Assembly (NCBI GenBank): GCA_903908285.1
Contig: CAIVRH010000014.1
Location: 121,991 to 185,990 of the forward strand
From: an uncultured candidate division Zixibacteria bacterium
GTDB lineage: Bacteria; Zixibacteria; MSB-5A5; SM1-73
Reading direction: 5' to 3'
Length of the DNA: 64,000 nt
Below are positions 8,912 to 18,041 of the stretch, one piece after another; position 1 is the stretch's first letter; each line of letters begins with the position of its first letter. The position numbers and the translations under genes were made by a program. The notes beneath the pieces are model-generated. The model did not search any database. It worked only from the letters and a program-made list of their open reading frames with translations, and was not told the origin of the DNA.

Positions 8912-11299
8912 GTGGATCATTTAGTTATTTTACTCAGTTCGTCTATTGTGGTCTTGGCTGGAACTCCAATTCTGATTAAATTGGCCAGGAGACTTGATTT
9001 CGTTGACTATCCCTCAAATCTCAAAATTCACACCAAGCCTACTCCTCTTTTGGGCGGGTTAGCAGTGTTCATTGGGTTCATAGCCGCTCTGCTTCTTGGT
9101 TTAGTTCTGCTCAATTTGCCAATTAGTGCAGACATTGTAGGTGTCCTCGTCGGTGGGGTATTGGTGTTGGGAGTAGGACTATTAGACGATAAAAAGGGCT
9201 TATCCCCCAGTTGGAAACTTTTAGGTCAGATCATCGCTGCCATATCGTTTCTAATATTAAGTCATAATGTCAGGATTTTTACCGGTTCTGATTGGGATAT
9301 TTTAATTTTGCTTTTGTGGATAGTCGGCTTGATGAATGCGGTCAATTATATGGATGCCATGGATGGGTTATGCGGAGGGATCTCATTCATATCTGCATCC
9401 GCATTTTTGGTTATCGCACTCTTCACCCATCAAACCTTAAGTGCAATTCTGGCTTTGGCTCTTATGGGCGGACTTTTGGGTTTTCTGCGTTACAATTGGT
9501 CTCCTGCCAAAATATTTCTGGGAGATGCCGGATCCATGTTCAACGGATTCATATTGGCTTGTCTGGGAATATTCTTCGCCCGGGACAACACCTCCTATTC
9601 TTCTCTTTTAGTCCCCATTCTGATTCTAAGCTATCCCATATTCGATATCTCTTTTGTTACTTTAGTCCGCTTAAGGGAAGGGAGAAAAGTATATGTGGGG
9701 GATTACAACAATTCACCCCGCAGAATCGCCAGTTTGGGTATGCAGAATAAGAAAGTGGTTCTGTGGATCTATCTGTTCTGCTTTCTTTTGGGAAGCTTGG
9801 GAGTTTTGGTCTATTTCTTCTTCGAATCTCCCATTAAAATGCTGATCGCTGTTTTCGTCTGGCTGTTTTTGACCATCTTCGGAGTTCACCTGCAAAGGAA
9901 TTTTGTCAATATCAGGGAAAAGCTGCTCTTGATAATAACTGACATGATTATGATCAATGCAGTTTTCCTCTTCTTTTTCTGGATGAAGTTCTACTCGGGT
10001 CTGTTTCATAATCAATTGGTCATTCCTTTATCCGAGTATACTGCCCCCATTATCTGGATCAACATCTTCTGGTTGAATTTGTTCGCGGTCTTTGGTTTGT
10101 ATGAGATCCCAGGAGACTCCAGATTCAAAGACGAAATCAGAGGGTTAATCAAAGCCGTAGGAGCAGGAATTTTTGTTTTTGTGATATTGACTCTCAATCC
10201 TTCATATCTGCAAAGTAAATCTTGGATACTATTTATAGTGTACAGCTCTATTTTAATATTGGCTTTATGTTTAGGGCGGGGAATAATTATATACTTGATC
10301 AGAAAATTAAATCTTTTTGGAGCTTTCTTCCGTCGCAGTATAATCTTAGGAACAGGACAAAATGCCGAAAATCTATTTGACAAAATCACTTCTCATCCTG
10401 AATATGGGTATCATATTCTCGGATTCGTACAAGAGGATGAGACGGATCCTCTTCCCCGGTCGCCTGACATCATGCCAGAAGGCAAAGGAAGGATATTGGG
10501 AACCATCAGCGATTTGGATGAGTTCGCCCGGGAAAATAGTGTTCAGGATATCTTAATTGCGGTAGAGCCTGATTGGAAGGGCCCGCTGCTGCAAGAGGTA
10601 ATGAATTCGGTGCACAACCTGGAGGTCTCCTTCAAGATCATTCCGGAATTAATCGATCTGAAAAGAGGGTATCAGACCGCTCCTCTGCGTTCCGGAATTC
10701 TATTACGCATCTTCCCCAGCCATATGCGAAGCTGGGAATGGCTGGTAAAAAGGTTTTTCGATGCTTTGGTTTCCTCGGTAATCCTTTTCGGATTTTTGCC
10801 TTTGTGGATACTGATGGCCCTGTTAATCAGATTCGTCTTTAAAACCTCCCCTTTGGTCAAACAAACCTATCTGGGGAAAAGGAGAAAACCGATTGAGGTT
10901 TTCAGATTTCGATTATCCCGGAGTGAAATCGGAGCAAAGATGAGGAATCGATCTTCGAAGGTTACCTTAAACCGGCTGGGAAAATTCTTAAAGCATTCAG
11001 GTTTGGAAAGTATTCCCATGCTGATCAACGTATTAAAAGGGGAGATGAGCTTGATAGGACCAGAACCGCTGCCTTCCGAAACTTTTGCAAACCTGTCAAA
11101 TAAGTTCCCGCTTCTGCCGAAGAGATTAAATATTAAGCCCGGTTTGATTAGTTTAGCTAAAATCAAGGGAAAGTACCAGGAGTATGTAGAAACAGTCAAA
11201 GATCAATTCCCGGATGATCTGTATTATATGGAGAATATGTCGCTTTTTCTTGATTTGAAGATAATGTGGGGAGCTTTGCTCTCATTAGTGCGCAAGTAA
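8912..11299 (+). CDS. Fusion of WecA-type and WcaJ-type phosphoglycosyl transferases
   Basis: The start is GTG 8912 with an AGGA site just upstream. Residues 1-330 form a WecA/MraY-like polytopic enzyme that links a sugar-1-phosphate to undecaprenyl phosphate. Its motifs are 'LLDDKKG' (Asp92-Asp93), 'NAVNYMDAMDG' (142-152) and 'FLGDAGS' (202-208). The histidine loop usual near residue 270 reads 'SPRRIASLG', with Arg where many homologues have His. Residues 335-470 add four more helices, 475-580 a Rossmann-like domain ('ILGTGQNAENLFD'), and 605-795 a WcaJ-like monotopic transferase domain. In this last domain the usual Leu-Asp-Glu-Leu-Pro reads 'LESIP' (698-702), so the catalytic Asp-Glu pair has become Glu-Ser. 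The C-terminal half may be inactive. The gene closes the polysaccharide cluster before serS. Confidence 0.85.
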   Translation: MDHLVILLSSSIVVLAGTPILIKLARRLDFVDYPSNLKIHTKPTPLLGGLAVFIGFIAALLLGLVLLNLPISADIVGVLVGGVLVLGVGLLDDKKGLSPSWKLLGQIIAAISFLILSHNVRIFTGSDWDILILLLWIVGLMNAVNYMDAMDGLCGGISFISASAFLVIALFTHQTLSAILALALMGGLLGFLRYNWSPAKIFLGDAGSMFNGFILACLGIFFARDNTSYSSLLVPILILSYPIFDISFVTLVRLREGRKVYVGDYNNSPRRIASLGMQNKKVVLWIYLFCFLLGSLGVLVYFFFESPIKMLIAVFVWLFLTIFGVHLQRNFVNIREKLLLIITDMIMINAVFLFFFWMKFYSGLFHNQLVIPLSEYTAPIIWINIFWLNLFAVFGLYEIPGDSRFKDEIRGLIKAVGAGIFVFVILTLNPSYLQSKSWILFIVYSSILILALCLGRGIIIYLIRKLNLFGAFFRRSIILGTGQNAENLFDKITSHPEYGYHILGFVQEDETDPLPRSPDIMPEGKGRILGTISDLDEFARENSVQDILIAVEPDWKGPLLQEVMNSVHNLEVSFKIIPELIDLKRGYQTAPLRSGILLRIFPSHMRSWEWLVKRFFDALVSSVILFGFLPLWILMALLIRFVFKTSPLVKQTYLGKRRKPIEVFRFRLSRSEIGAKMRNRSSKVTLNRLGKFLKHSGLESIPMLINVLKGEMSLIGPEPLPSETFANLSNKFPLLPKRLNIKPGLISLAKIKGKYQEYVETVKDQFPDDLYYMENMSLFLDLKIMWGALLSLVRK

Positions 11300-11322
11300 T
11301 CTATCTAACCAAAGGAAGAACC

Positions 11323-12594
11323 ATGCTGGATCTAAAATTCATCAGAGAGAATGCGGAAAAAGTAAAACAAGCAGTAAAAAATAAAAATGAGAAGACGGAC
11401 ATCGATCTGATCCTGAGCTTGGACGAAAAGAGAAGATCGCTGCTCACCCAAGCGGACGATTTGAAACATCAAAAGAACGTGGTCTCCGATAAGATTGCTT
11501 TGATGAAAAAGCAAAAGCAGGATGCCCAGGAAGAAATCGAAAATATGAGAAAGGTTTCGGATCAGATCGATTCCTTAGACAAGCAAATCAAGAATTTGGA
11601 CAATAATATTGACGCTTTGCTTTTTACCGTTCCCAATATCCCGCACTCCTCAGTTCCGGTCGGTTTTGATGAGAATTCGAATATTGTAGTAAAGACCTGG
11701 GGAGAACTTCCTAAATTCGATTTCGAGCCCCGGCCACATTGGGAATTGGGTCAGATCTTGGGCATACTGGATTTACCTAAAGCCGCCAAGGTAACCGGCA
11801 GCGGATTTATTGTCTTGATCGGAATGGGTGCCAGGCTTCAGAGGGCTCTGATAAATTTCATGTTGGATCTGCATACCAAGAAGCATAATTATACGGAAAT
11901 CCTTCCGCCATACCTGGCGAATCGTGCCAGTATGACCGGAACCGGCCAGTTACCCAAATTGGCAGAAGACATGTATCTTTGTGAGAAGGACGATTTATTC
12001 TTGATACCCACCGCCGAAGTTCCGGTAACTAATCTGCTTCGCGATGAGACTTTAAAAGAGGATGATCTGCCTATATATTACACTGCATATACTGCCTGTT
12101 TCCGCCGGGAAGCGGGGACATACGGGAAGGATACCCGGGGGATGATCCGGGTGCATCAGTTTGATAAAGTGGAGATGGTTAAATTCGTGAAGCCGGAAAC
12201 CTCATACGATGAGTTGGAGAGCTTACTGCAAAACGCCGAAGAGGTGCTTCAACTGTTGAATATCCCTTACCGGGTGAGGGTGCTCTGCACTGGGGATTTG
12301 AGCTTCTCCGCCGCCAAATGCTACGATATCGAAGCCTGGGCTTCGGGTGTGCGAAACTATCTGGAAGTCTCCTCCTGCAGTAATTTCGTGGACTTTCAAG
12401 CCAGACGGATGAACTTGAGATTTCGTCCCAAGGCCGGAGGAAAACTTCAAATCGTGCATACCCTGAACGGTTCCGGTTTGGCTCTACCTCGAACCATGAT
12501 CGCTTTGCTGGAAAACTACCAGACCGAAAAGGGAACGGTGATAATCCCTGAAATTTTAAGACCGTATATGGATGGGATGGAGGAGATAAAGTAG
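11323..12594 (+). CDS. serS: Seryl-tRNA synthetase
   Basis: A 423-residue class II aminoacyl-tRNA synthetase that charges tRNA-Ser (and tRNA-Sec, relevant because selB is in this window). The N-terminal 110 residues form the long tRNA-binding coiled coil. Class II motif 2 is 'CFRREAGTYGKDTRGMIR' and motif 3 is 'NGSGLALPRTMIALLENYQ'. The 'TGTGQLPK' loop is also present. The frame is open from 11266, but the conserved start 'MLDLKFIRENAE' is ATG 11323, with AAGGAAG (11311-11317) correctly placed. The length matches the bacterial family. It follows the polysaccharide genes by 23 bases and may be cotranscribed with them. Confidence 0.97.
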   Translation: MLDLKFIRENAEKVKQAVKNKNEKTDIDLILSLDEKRRSLLTQADDLKHQKNVVSDKIALMKKQKQDAQEEIENMRKVSDQIDSLDKQIKNLDNNIDALLFTVPNIPHSSVPVGFDENSNIVVKTWGELPKFDFEPRPHWELGQILGILDLPKAAKVTGSGFIVLIGMGARLQRALINFMLDLHTKKHNYTEILPPYLANRASMTGTGQLPKLAEDMYLCEKDDLFLIPTAEVPVTNLLRDETLKEDDLPIYYTAYTACFRREAGTYGKDTRGMIRVHQFDKVEMVKFVKPETSYDELESLLQNAEEVLQLLNIPYRVRVLCTGDLSFSAAKCYDIEAWASGVRNYLEVSSCSNFVDFQARRMNLRFRPKAGGKLQIVHTLNGSGLALPRTMIALLENYQTEKGTVIIPEILRPYMDGMEEIK

Positions 12595-12702
12595 GGACAA
12601 TTTTCAGGAGTCAAGAGACCATAGATTTGTAGTTTAAGTATGCCCAAGGAACTCCTTGACAGAAAACTAAAAAACAGTAGATGTCTAATTGGATCATAAA
12701 TA

Positions 12703-13953
12703 ATGAGAAAACGAAACGATAAATATCTCGGTGGTTACGCCGATTACCCTTGGTTTTTCAAGGGGTTCATCGTATTGGGGATCGTTTTGATTGCTGCCAT
12801 CTTCATCTATTACACCCAGGACGTCATCGGAAAGATCAAGGAGAATTCCCGAAAGGTTCTAACCACCTATGCCAAACTATGGCAGATGGCGGCTTCCGCC
12901 CCCACCACCGGGGCGGAGATCGATGTGATCTTTGAAGAGATAATCCAAAAAAGCGATTTCCCTATAGTAGTAACCAGCGCTGATGGTCAACCCCAAGCCT
13001 GGCGGGGGATTGAAATAAATTGGGATGATACTACTTATCTAAGTCGAGAGAAACTAAATAAAATTGTGAAGAAGATGGATGAGCACAGGGAACCCATTCC
13101 GATCTATTTTGGTCCAGAGAAGAAGATAATCAACTATCTGCACTATGGTGATCCCCAGCTGATCGCCCAGTTGAGAATGATGCCCATGGTGGAAGTGGGA
13201 GTTTTGACTTTGTTCCTGCTGGTCACGTTTATCACTTTCAGAAATATAAAGAGAGCGGAGCAGCGCACCATCTGGGTGGGGATGGCGAAGGAAACCGCGC
13301 ATCAACTGGGAACCCCGCTGACTTCACTTCTGGGCTGGCTGGAACTTTTAAAGATGAAATGTAATCCCAAAACTCAAACCATAGAGCCGGATGAGGATCT
13401 GAAACTGGAGGATATCTGGGAAAGAATGAGAGTGGATCTGGTGCGTCTGGGAAAGATAGCCAATCGCTTTGGACAAATCGGATCCATGCCCGAGCTCAAG
13501 TCGACCGATCTAAATCCGGTTGTATCCGAGGCCGTGGCATATTTCCGCCAGAGGGTTCCGCATAACGGAACGGGAGTGATAATTCGGGAAAATTTGGAAG
13601 AATTGGTGCCGGCAAAAGCCAATGCAGAGTTGATGAGCTGGGTTATGGAGAATTTGCTCAAAAATTCGCTGGAGGCGGTTGATCCCAAGGAGGGGATCAT
13701 CGAAGTCTCCACTCATCTGGATAAAGACAAAAAACTCATCTTAATTCAGGTTTCGGACAATGGCCGGGGAATCTCTCAGCGCCGGCAGAAAATGATATTC
13801 AAACCGGGATATACCACCAAAAAGAGAGGATGGGGATTGGGATTGTCTTTGTCCAAAAGAATAGTGGAGGAATATCATCTGGGGAAAATCAGTCTGGTCG
13901 AATCCACCCCTCAAGTTCGGACCACCGTTCTGGTATGCATCCCTATAGAATAA
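12703..13953 (+). CDS. Membrane sensor histidine kinase
   Basis: A 416-residue kinase with membrane helices at about residues 20-38 and 162-180 flanking a small periplasmic sensor region. The phospho-acceptor site is 'MAKETAHQLGTPLTSLLGW', with His200; the HQLGTPL form is common in FCB-group kinases. The ATP-binding domain shows the N box ('ENLLKNSLEAV', near 310), the G1 box ('VSDNGRGIS') and the G2 box ('GWGLGLSLSKRIVEEY', near 375). No response regulator gene is adjacent. The window's orphan receiver-PglZ regulator (26473-28035) and NtrC-type activator (62750 onward) are possible partners, but nothing in the sequence proves this. It sits 108 bases after serS and starts at ATG 12703. Confidence 0.9.
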   Translation: MRKRNDKYLGGYADYPWFFKGFIVLGIVLIAAIFIYYTQDVIGKIKENSRKVLTTYAKLWQMAASAPTTGAEIDVIFEEIIQKSDFPIVVTSADGQPQAWRGIEINWDDTTYLSREKLNKIVKKMDEHREPIPIYFGPEKKIINYLHYGDPQLIAQLRMMPMVEVGVLTLFLLVTFITFRNIKRAEQRTIWVGMAKETAHQLGTPLTSLLGWLELLKMKCNPKTQTIEPDEDLKLEDIWERMRVDLVRLGKIANRFGQIGSMPELKSTDLNPVVSEAVAYFRQRVPHNGTGVIIRENLEELVPAKANAELMSWVMENLLKNSLEAVDPKEGIIEVSTHLDKDKKLILIQVSDNGRGISQRRQKMIFKPGYTTKKRGWGLGLSLSKRIVEEYHLGKISLVESTPQVRTTVLVCIPIE

Positions 13954-14205
13954 GCATCATCTCCAAATTAGTTGCTAATGGAGAAGGCTCTAAGGATCGA
14001 GGGTTCAAGGGGTGAAGCTAAAGGCTTAAGTACTTGTAAGAGCTATCAATACAGAACGGAAAGGAAGAAAATTTATAAAACTCTCAAAAGGCAATGATCG
14101 AGAGAGGAGGATGTTAAAGCACCCATACGTGTTTGAAAATAGACACTTGAACCCACGACCCCTTGAACCCTTTTTAGCGTTTTAAAAAGAGAAGAATCCC
14201 ATTTA

Positions 14206-15684
14206 ATGACCAAGCACGACTTCTATCTAATTTTATTATCCGCTCTCTTGCTCAGCCTTGCCTTCCCCCCTTCTCCTTTGGGCATTGCTGCTTACTTATC
14301 TTTGGTCCCTCTGGTTTTTGCCCTGAAAGGTAAAAGCTTATCTTCCGCTTTTAAGATAGGATACATCTTCGGTTTAATCTCCAACTCGATTCTGCTATTC
14401 TGGGTCTGTTGGGCGACCGTACCGGGAACTATTGCCGCTATCGTTATTCTGTGCTTTTATACCGCTTTTTTATTCTGGTTATATGCCCTGGTACAAAAAC
14501 GGTGGGGTGAGGCAGCTTTGTTTTTCTTCCCTTTCCTATGGGTGGCGATGGAATATGTCAGGTCTTGGACCGAGATTTCCTTTCCCTGGTTAAATCTTTC
14601 CTATACCCAAACCTATTACTTGCCGTTGATTCAACATGCTTCCTTATGGGGAAACTATGCCGTCTCATTCTGGATAGTGTGGCTGAATATTCTTATATAT
14701 ATTTTCATCCAAAACAATAAAAAACGGAAGACCAGCATTATCCTCTTTGCGGTTTTATTGGTTCTGCCCTATATTTATGGTATGTGGGTAATGTCTAAAC
14801 CGGTCGAAGGAAAACAAATCAAAATCGCTCTGCTTCAGGGAAGCATTGAGCAGAAAATAAAGTGGGAAGAACAGTATTTGGACTATAATATTCAGACGTA
14901 CGTCAAGTTGAGCCGGAAGGCGGCCGAGGAGAAAGCGGATCTGATAGTCTGGCCCGAATCCTCCGCCCCCTGCTACTTGGCGGCAGAGTCGCTTTATTTT
15001 ACCCAAGTGCAGTCGCTCTGCGATGAATTGAATACACCACTGTTGATAGGAACTGACGATTATAAAGTAGCTCCCCAAGGCAGAATAAATTACTTTAATT
15101 CCGCTTTTCTTTTCACTCCGCATGGAGGTTATCCTCAAGTTTACAATAAAATCCATTTGGTCCCTTTCAGTGAGAAAATTCCCTATGAGCAGATCCACCA
15201 TATCTCTGAGAAAATTCAGCTGGGGCAATCCGACTTCTCCAGCGGAAAGGAACTGACCATCTTCAATATCCCCCAGGGGAAATTTGCCACCTTAATCTGC
15301 TTCGAATCGGTTTATCCTGCTTTGGTCCGGGACTTTGTAAACCAAGGAGCAGAATTTTTGGTGAACATAACCAACGATGGTTGGTTTGGCAAAACCCACG
15401 GTCCCTTTCAACATTCCCGAATTGCGGTATTCCGGGCGATAGAAAACCGCATGAGTATTGCCCGATGTGCCAATACCGGCATCTCCATGTTCATAGATCC
15501 ATTTGGTCGGACTACCCAAGTTACCAAGATATTTACCCGAACCGTCGTAGCAAACAAGATACAGGTGAAGCCAAATGGTACCACCCTTTATGCCAGATAT
15601 GGAGATTGGTTTGCGCAAGTTTGTTGTCTGATAAGCTTTTGGGCAATCTGGATGGCTTTACATCGCAAATCCACAAAACCTTAG
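14206..15684 (+). CDS. lnt: Apolipoprotein N-acyltransferase
   Basis: A 492-residue inner-membrane enzyme that adds the third acyl chain to the N-terminal cysteine of lipoproteins. About seven membrane helices fill residues 8-195, then a periplasmic nitrilase-like domain follows. The catalytic triad is visible as Glu251 in 'VWPESSAP', Lys315 in 'YNKIHLVPFSE' and Cys365 in 'LICFESVYP'. 'NITNDGWFG' and 'RAIENRMSIARCANTG' also match the family. A last helix closes the protein. Presence of lnt supports a diderm cell with triacylated lipoproteins; the window itself encodes likely lipoproteins at 29838-31016 and 55583-56797. It begins about 250 bases after the kinase gene and is followed after 12 bases by the propeller protein. 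Confidence 0.95.
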   Translation: MTKHDFYLILLSALLLSLAFPPSPLGIAAYLSLVPLVFALKGKSLSSAFKIGYIFGLISNSILLFWVCWATVPGTIAAIVILCFYTAFLFWLYALVQKRWGEAALFFFPFLWVAMEYVRSWTEISFPWLNLSYTQTYYLPLIQHASLWGNYAVSFWIVWLNILIYIFIQNNKKRKTSIILFAVLLVLPYIYGMWVMSKPVEGKQIKIALLQGSIEQKIKWEEQYLDYNIQTYVKLSRKAAEEKADLIVWPESSAPCYLAAESLYFTQVQSLCDELNTPLLIGTDDYKVAPQGRINYFNSAFLFTPHGGYPQVYNKIHLVPFSEKIPYEQIHHISEKIQLGQSDFSSGKELTIFNIPQGKFATLICFESVYPALVRDFVNQGAEFLVNITNDGWFGKTHGPFQHSRIAVFRAIENRMSIARCANTGISMFIDPFGRTTQVTKIFTRTVVANKIQVKPNGTTLYARYGDWFAQVCCLISFWAIWMALHRKSTKP

Positions 15685-15696
15685 TAAAACCAAACT

Positions 15697-17925
15697 ATGG
15701 CAGATCCAAAAACTATATTCAAACTTATCCGCTCAAGTTGGCTGGTTATCATTTTTATATGCAAACTCAGCCTTGCGGGAGTGGGGGATTGGACCACTTA
15801 TACCAACATGAACAGCATCAATCAGGTTTTTCTCCGGGAGGGTAAACTATGGTGCGCCACCACCGGTGGGGCAGCGGTTTTGGATATGAATAAACTGACT
15901 TTTGCCAAAATGACCAATGTGAATGGACTGGGGGGAAATTATCTATATTCCGTGGCCAGAGATTCCGGAGGAAGTTTTTGGTTTGGAGCACAGAATGGCA
16001 CCTTGACCAAGTATACACCGGACGAAAACTCCTGGCTGGTTTATAACTTCATCGACCGGGACGAAAGCCGACTGCATATTAATAACATTGTCCCCGATGG
16101 AGAAATGCTATGGATTGCCACCAATAAGGCGTTGAGCCTTTTTTTGATCGCTAAAAACGGGGGGGAGATCAAGGAAACTTACCGGCGTCTGGGGGAAAAT
16201 TTGAATGGGGAGGAGGAGGTTACCTGTGTGCGAATAGTGGGTGAGAAGATTTGGGCGGGACTTAAAGGCGGTGTGGCAACAGCCAACAAAAGTGACCCCA
16301 ATCTAATGGATTTCTCCCGCTGGACCTCCTTTACCAAGGAAACCTCATCCGGTTTGGGGAGCAACACGGTTTACTGCTTGATTAACATAAATGATGACAT
16401 TCTGGTGGGAACAGACCAGGGGGTTTATAAATTCAATCCACAGGATTCCACCTGGCAATCTCTGGGATTGGGGAATCAAACGATCAATGATCTCCAATAT
16501 TCCAATCAGTATCTATATGCCGCTACAAGTTCCGGCATATATGTATATCAAAATCCGGTTTGGACTCCGCTTTCCGATTCCGGACTTCTCTCTACTGATC
16601 TTTACTCGATAACCATCGACTCGAAGGGGACTATCTGGGCGGGTACAGCGGATCAAGGCATTTCTGCATATAACGGAACTGTATGGAAAAACTATTTGAT
16701 CGACGGTCCCCCCTCTAACGATTTTGTGGACATGGAAACGGATGATGACGGAAACCTGTGGTGTGCCCATGACATGTATGGTGCAAGTTTATTCGACGGA
16801 GATAAATGGACCTCCCTTTCCGAAATACCGGAAATCAGCAATCATCACATAAAAACGATAAAAGAGGATCTTGAGGGTAATATCTGGTTCTCCAGCTGGG
16901 GTGGAGGAGTGATAAAATATGATCGGGATACGACCTGGACCCGATACACGGAAAAGAACAGCCCGTTGAGAAGAATTCCCAATGATACTACGGGGTATGT
17001 AGTCGTAAACGACATCGCTTTAGATGAAACAGGAAACCTCTGGTTTCCACTTTGGGATGCCCTGGATTCAACCCGCATAGTCTGCTCCCCGGCGCAAAAT
17101 GAGACCGCCTGGGTGGTTTTTTATGACCGGGATGGAATCAATCTACCTTATCGCGAGAGAGTGATTGCTCGGGAGGGACATCTTTACATCTGTCTGCGGG
17201 GATCGGGACTTTTGGATTATAACTATAATGGAACTTTACAGGACAAATCAGATGATCAGGTGATTCATTACAGCGAAGAATCGGATCATCTTTCGGACAA
17301 TACCATCTGGTGTGTTCAGGTGGATAAAGATGAAATACTCTGGGTGGGAACTTCCAGCGGCCTGGATAAATACGATCCGGATTATGAGAGATTCAGGGCG
17401 GTCAAACTGCCCGATCCCCTGGGCCCCCAGGTTAATGATATCGCCGTCGATGAGAGAAACAATAAATGGATCGCCACCTCCAATGGCTTGGGAAAGATCA
17501 ACTCTAAAGGTGAATTTGAGGAGTACTACACCACGTTCAACAGCAGGATATGCGCCAATAGCATACTCCGTCTGCACATAGATAAAAGTACCGGTGATGT
17601 GTGGATAGGAACCGATAACGGACTTTCCCGGTTCGAATCGGGTATCGGCGCCCCGGCCAAGGATCTGTCTGAAGTAATTCCCTTCCCCAATCCATTTATG
17701 ATCGAGAGCGGGACCGAAAATCTCACCTTCGACCGTCTCCCCTATCAAGCCACAGTCAGGATATACACGGTTTCCGGAGAACTGATAAGAGAGGTCAAAT
17801 CCGGGAACCAGTGGGATGGAAGAAATCAGGGGGGGGAATTGGTGGCAAGCGGAATCTATCTGTTTTATGTTCAAGACTCATCCGGTAAAAGCGCTATCGG
17901 AAAGATCGCGGTAATTCGACTATAA
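15697..17925 (+). CDS. Secreted double beta-propeller protein with T9SS-type C-terminal domain, PorZ-like
   Basis: The 742-residue product has a signal peptide (hydrophobic stretch at residues 14-30), then many propeller blades with the 'LWCATTGGAAVLD', 'IWAGTADQGISAYN' and 'LWVGTSSGLDKYD' pattern. The last 75 residues form a FlgD-like/T9SS sorting module: 'PFPNPF' near 667, 'VRIYTVSGELIREV', then 'WDGRNQGGELVASGIYLFYV'. Length, opening ('WTTYTNMNSINQVF') and the two-propeller-plus-CTD plan resemble PorZ, a component of the T9SS attachment complex in Bacteroidota that binds anionic lipopolysaccharide. Many other exported FCB propeller proteins share parts of this plan, so PorZ identity is a hypothesis. 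It follows lnt by 12 bases and precedes a glycosyltransferase cluster. Confidence 0.75.
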   Translation: MADPKTIFKLIRSSWLVIIFICKLSLAGVGDWTTYTNMNSINQVFLREGKLWCATTGGAAVLDMNKLTFAKMTNVNGLGGNYLYSVARDSGGSFWFGAQNGTLTKYTPDENSWLVYNFIDRDESRLHINNIVPDGEMLWIATNKALSLFLIAKNGGEIKETYRRLGENLNGEEEVTCVRIVGEKIWAGLKGGVATANKSDPNLMDFSRWTSFTKETSSGLGSNTVYCLININDDILVGTDQGVYKFNPQDSTWQSLGLGNQTINDLQYSNQYLYAATSSGIYVYQNPVWTPLSDSGLLSTDLYSITIDSKGTIWAGTADQGISAYNGTVWKNYLIDGPPSNDFVDMETDDDGNLWCAHDMYGASLFDGDKWTSLSEIPEISNHHIKTIKEDLEGNIWFSSWGGGVIKYDRDTTWTRYTEKNSPLRRIPNDTTGYVVVNDIALDETGNLWFPLWDALDSTRIVCSPAQNETAWVVFYDRDGINLPYRERVIAREGHLYICLRGSGLLDYNYNGTLQDKSDDQVIHYSEESDHLSDNTIWCVQVDKDEILWVGTSSGLDKYDPDYERFRAVKLPDPLGPQVNDIAVDERNNKWIATSNGLGKINSKGEFEEYYTTFNSRICANSILRLHIDKSTGDVWIGTDNGLSRFESGIGAPAKDLSEVIPFPNPFMIESGTENLTFDRLPYQATVRIYTVSGELIREVKSGNQWDGRNQGGELVASGIYLFYVQDSSGKSAIGKIAVIRL

Positions 17926-18041
17926 GATCAGCGGTGATAGGTTATAAGATTGTGCATCCTTGATTTTACAGCGGAGATGAGCCATAAAGCATCTGCTTAT
18001 CCCGGTTCCCGTCTCAGTCCCGGTCTAATGCGAAACGATAG

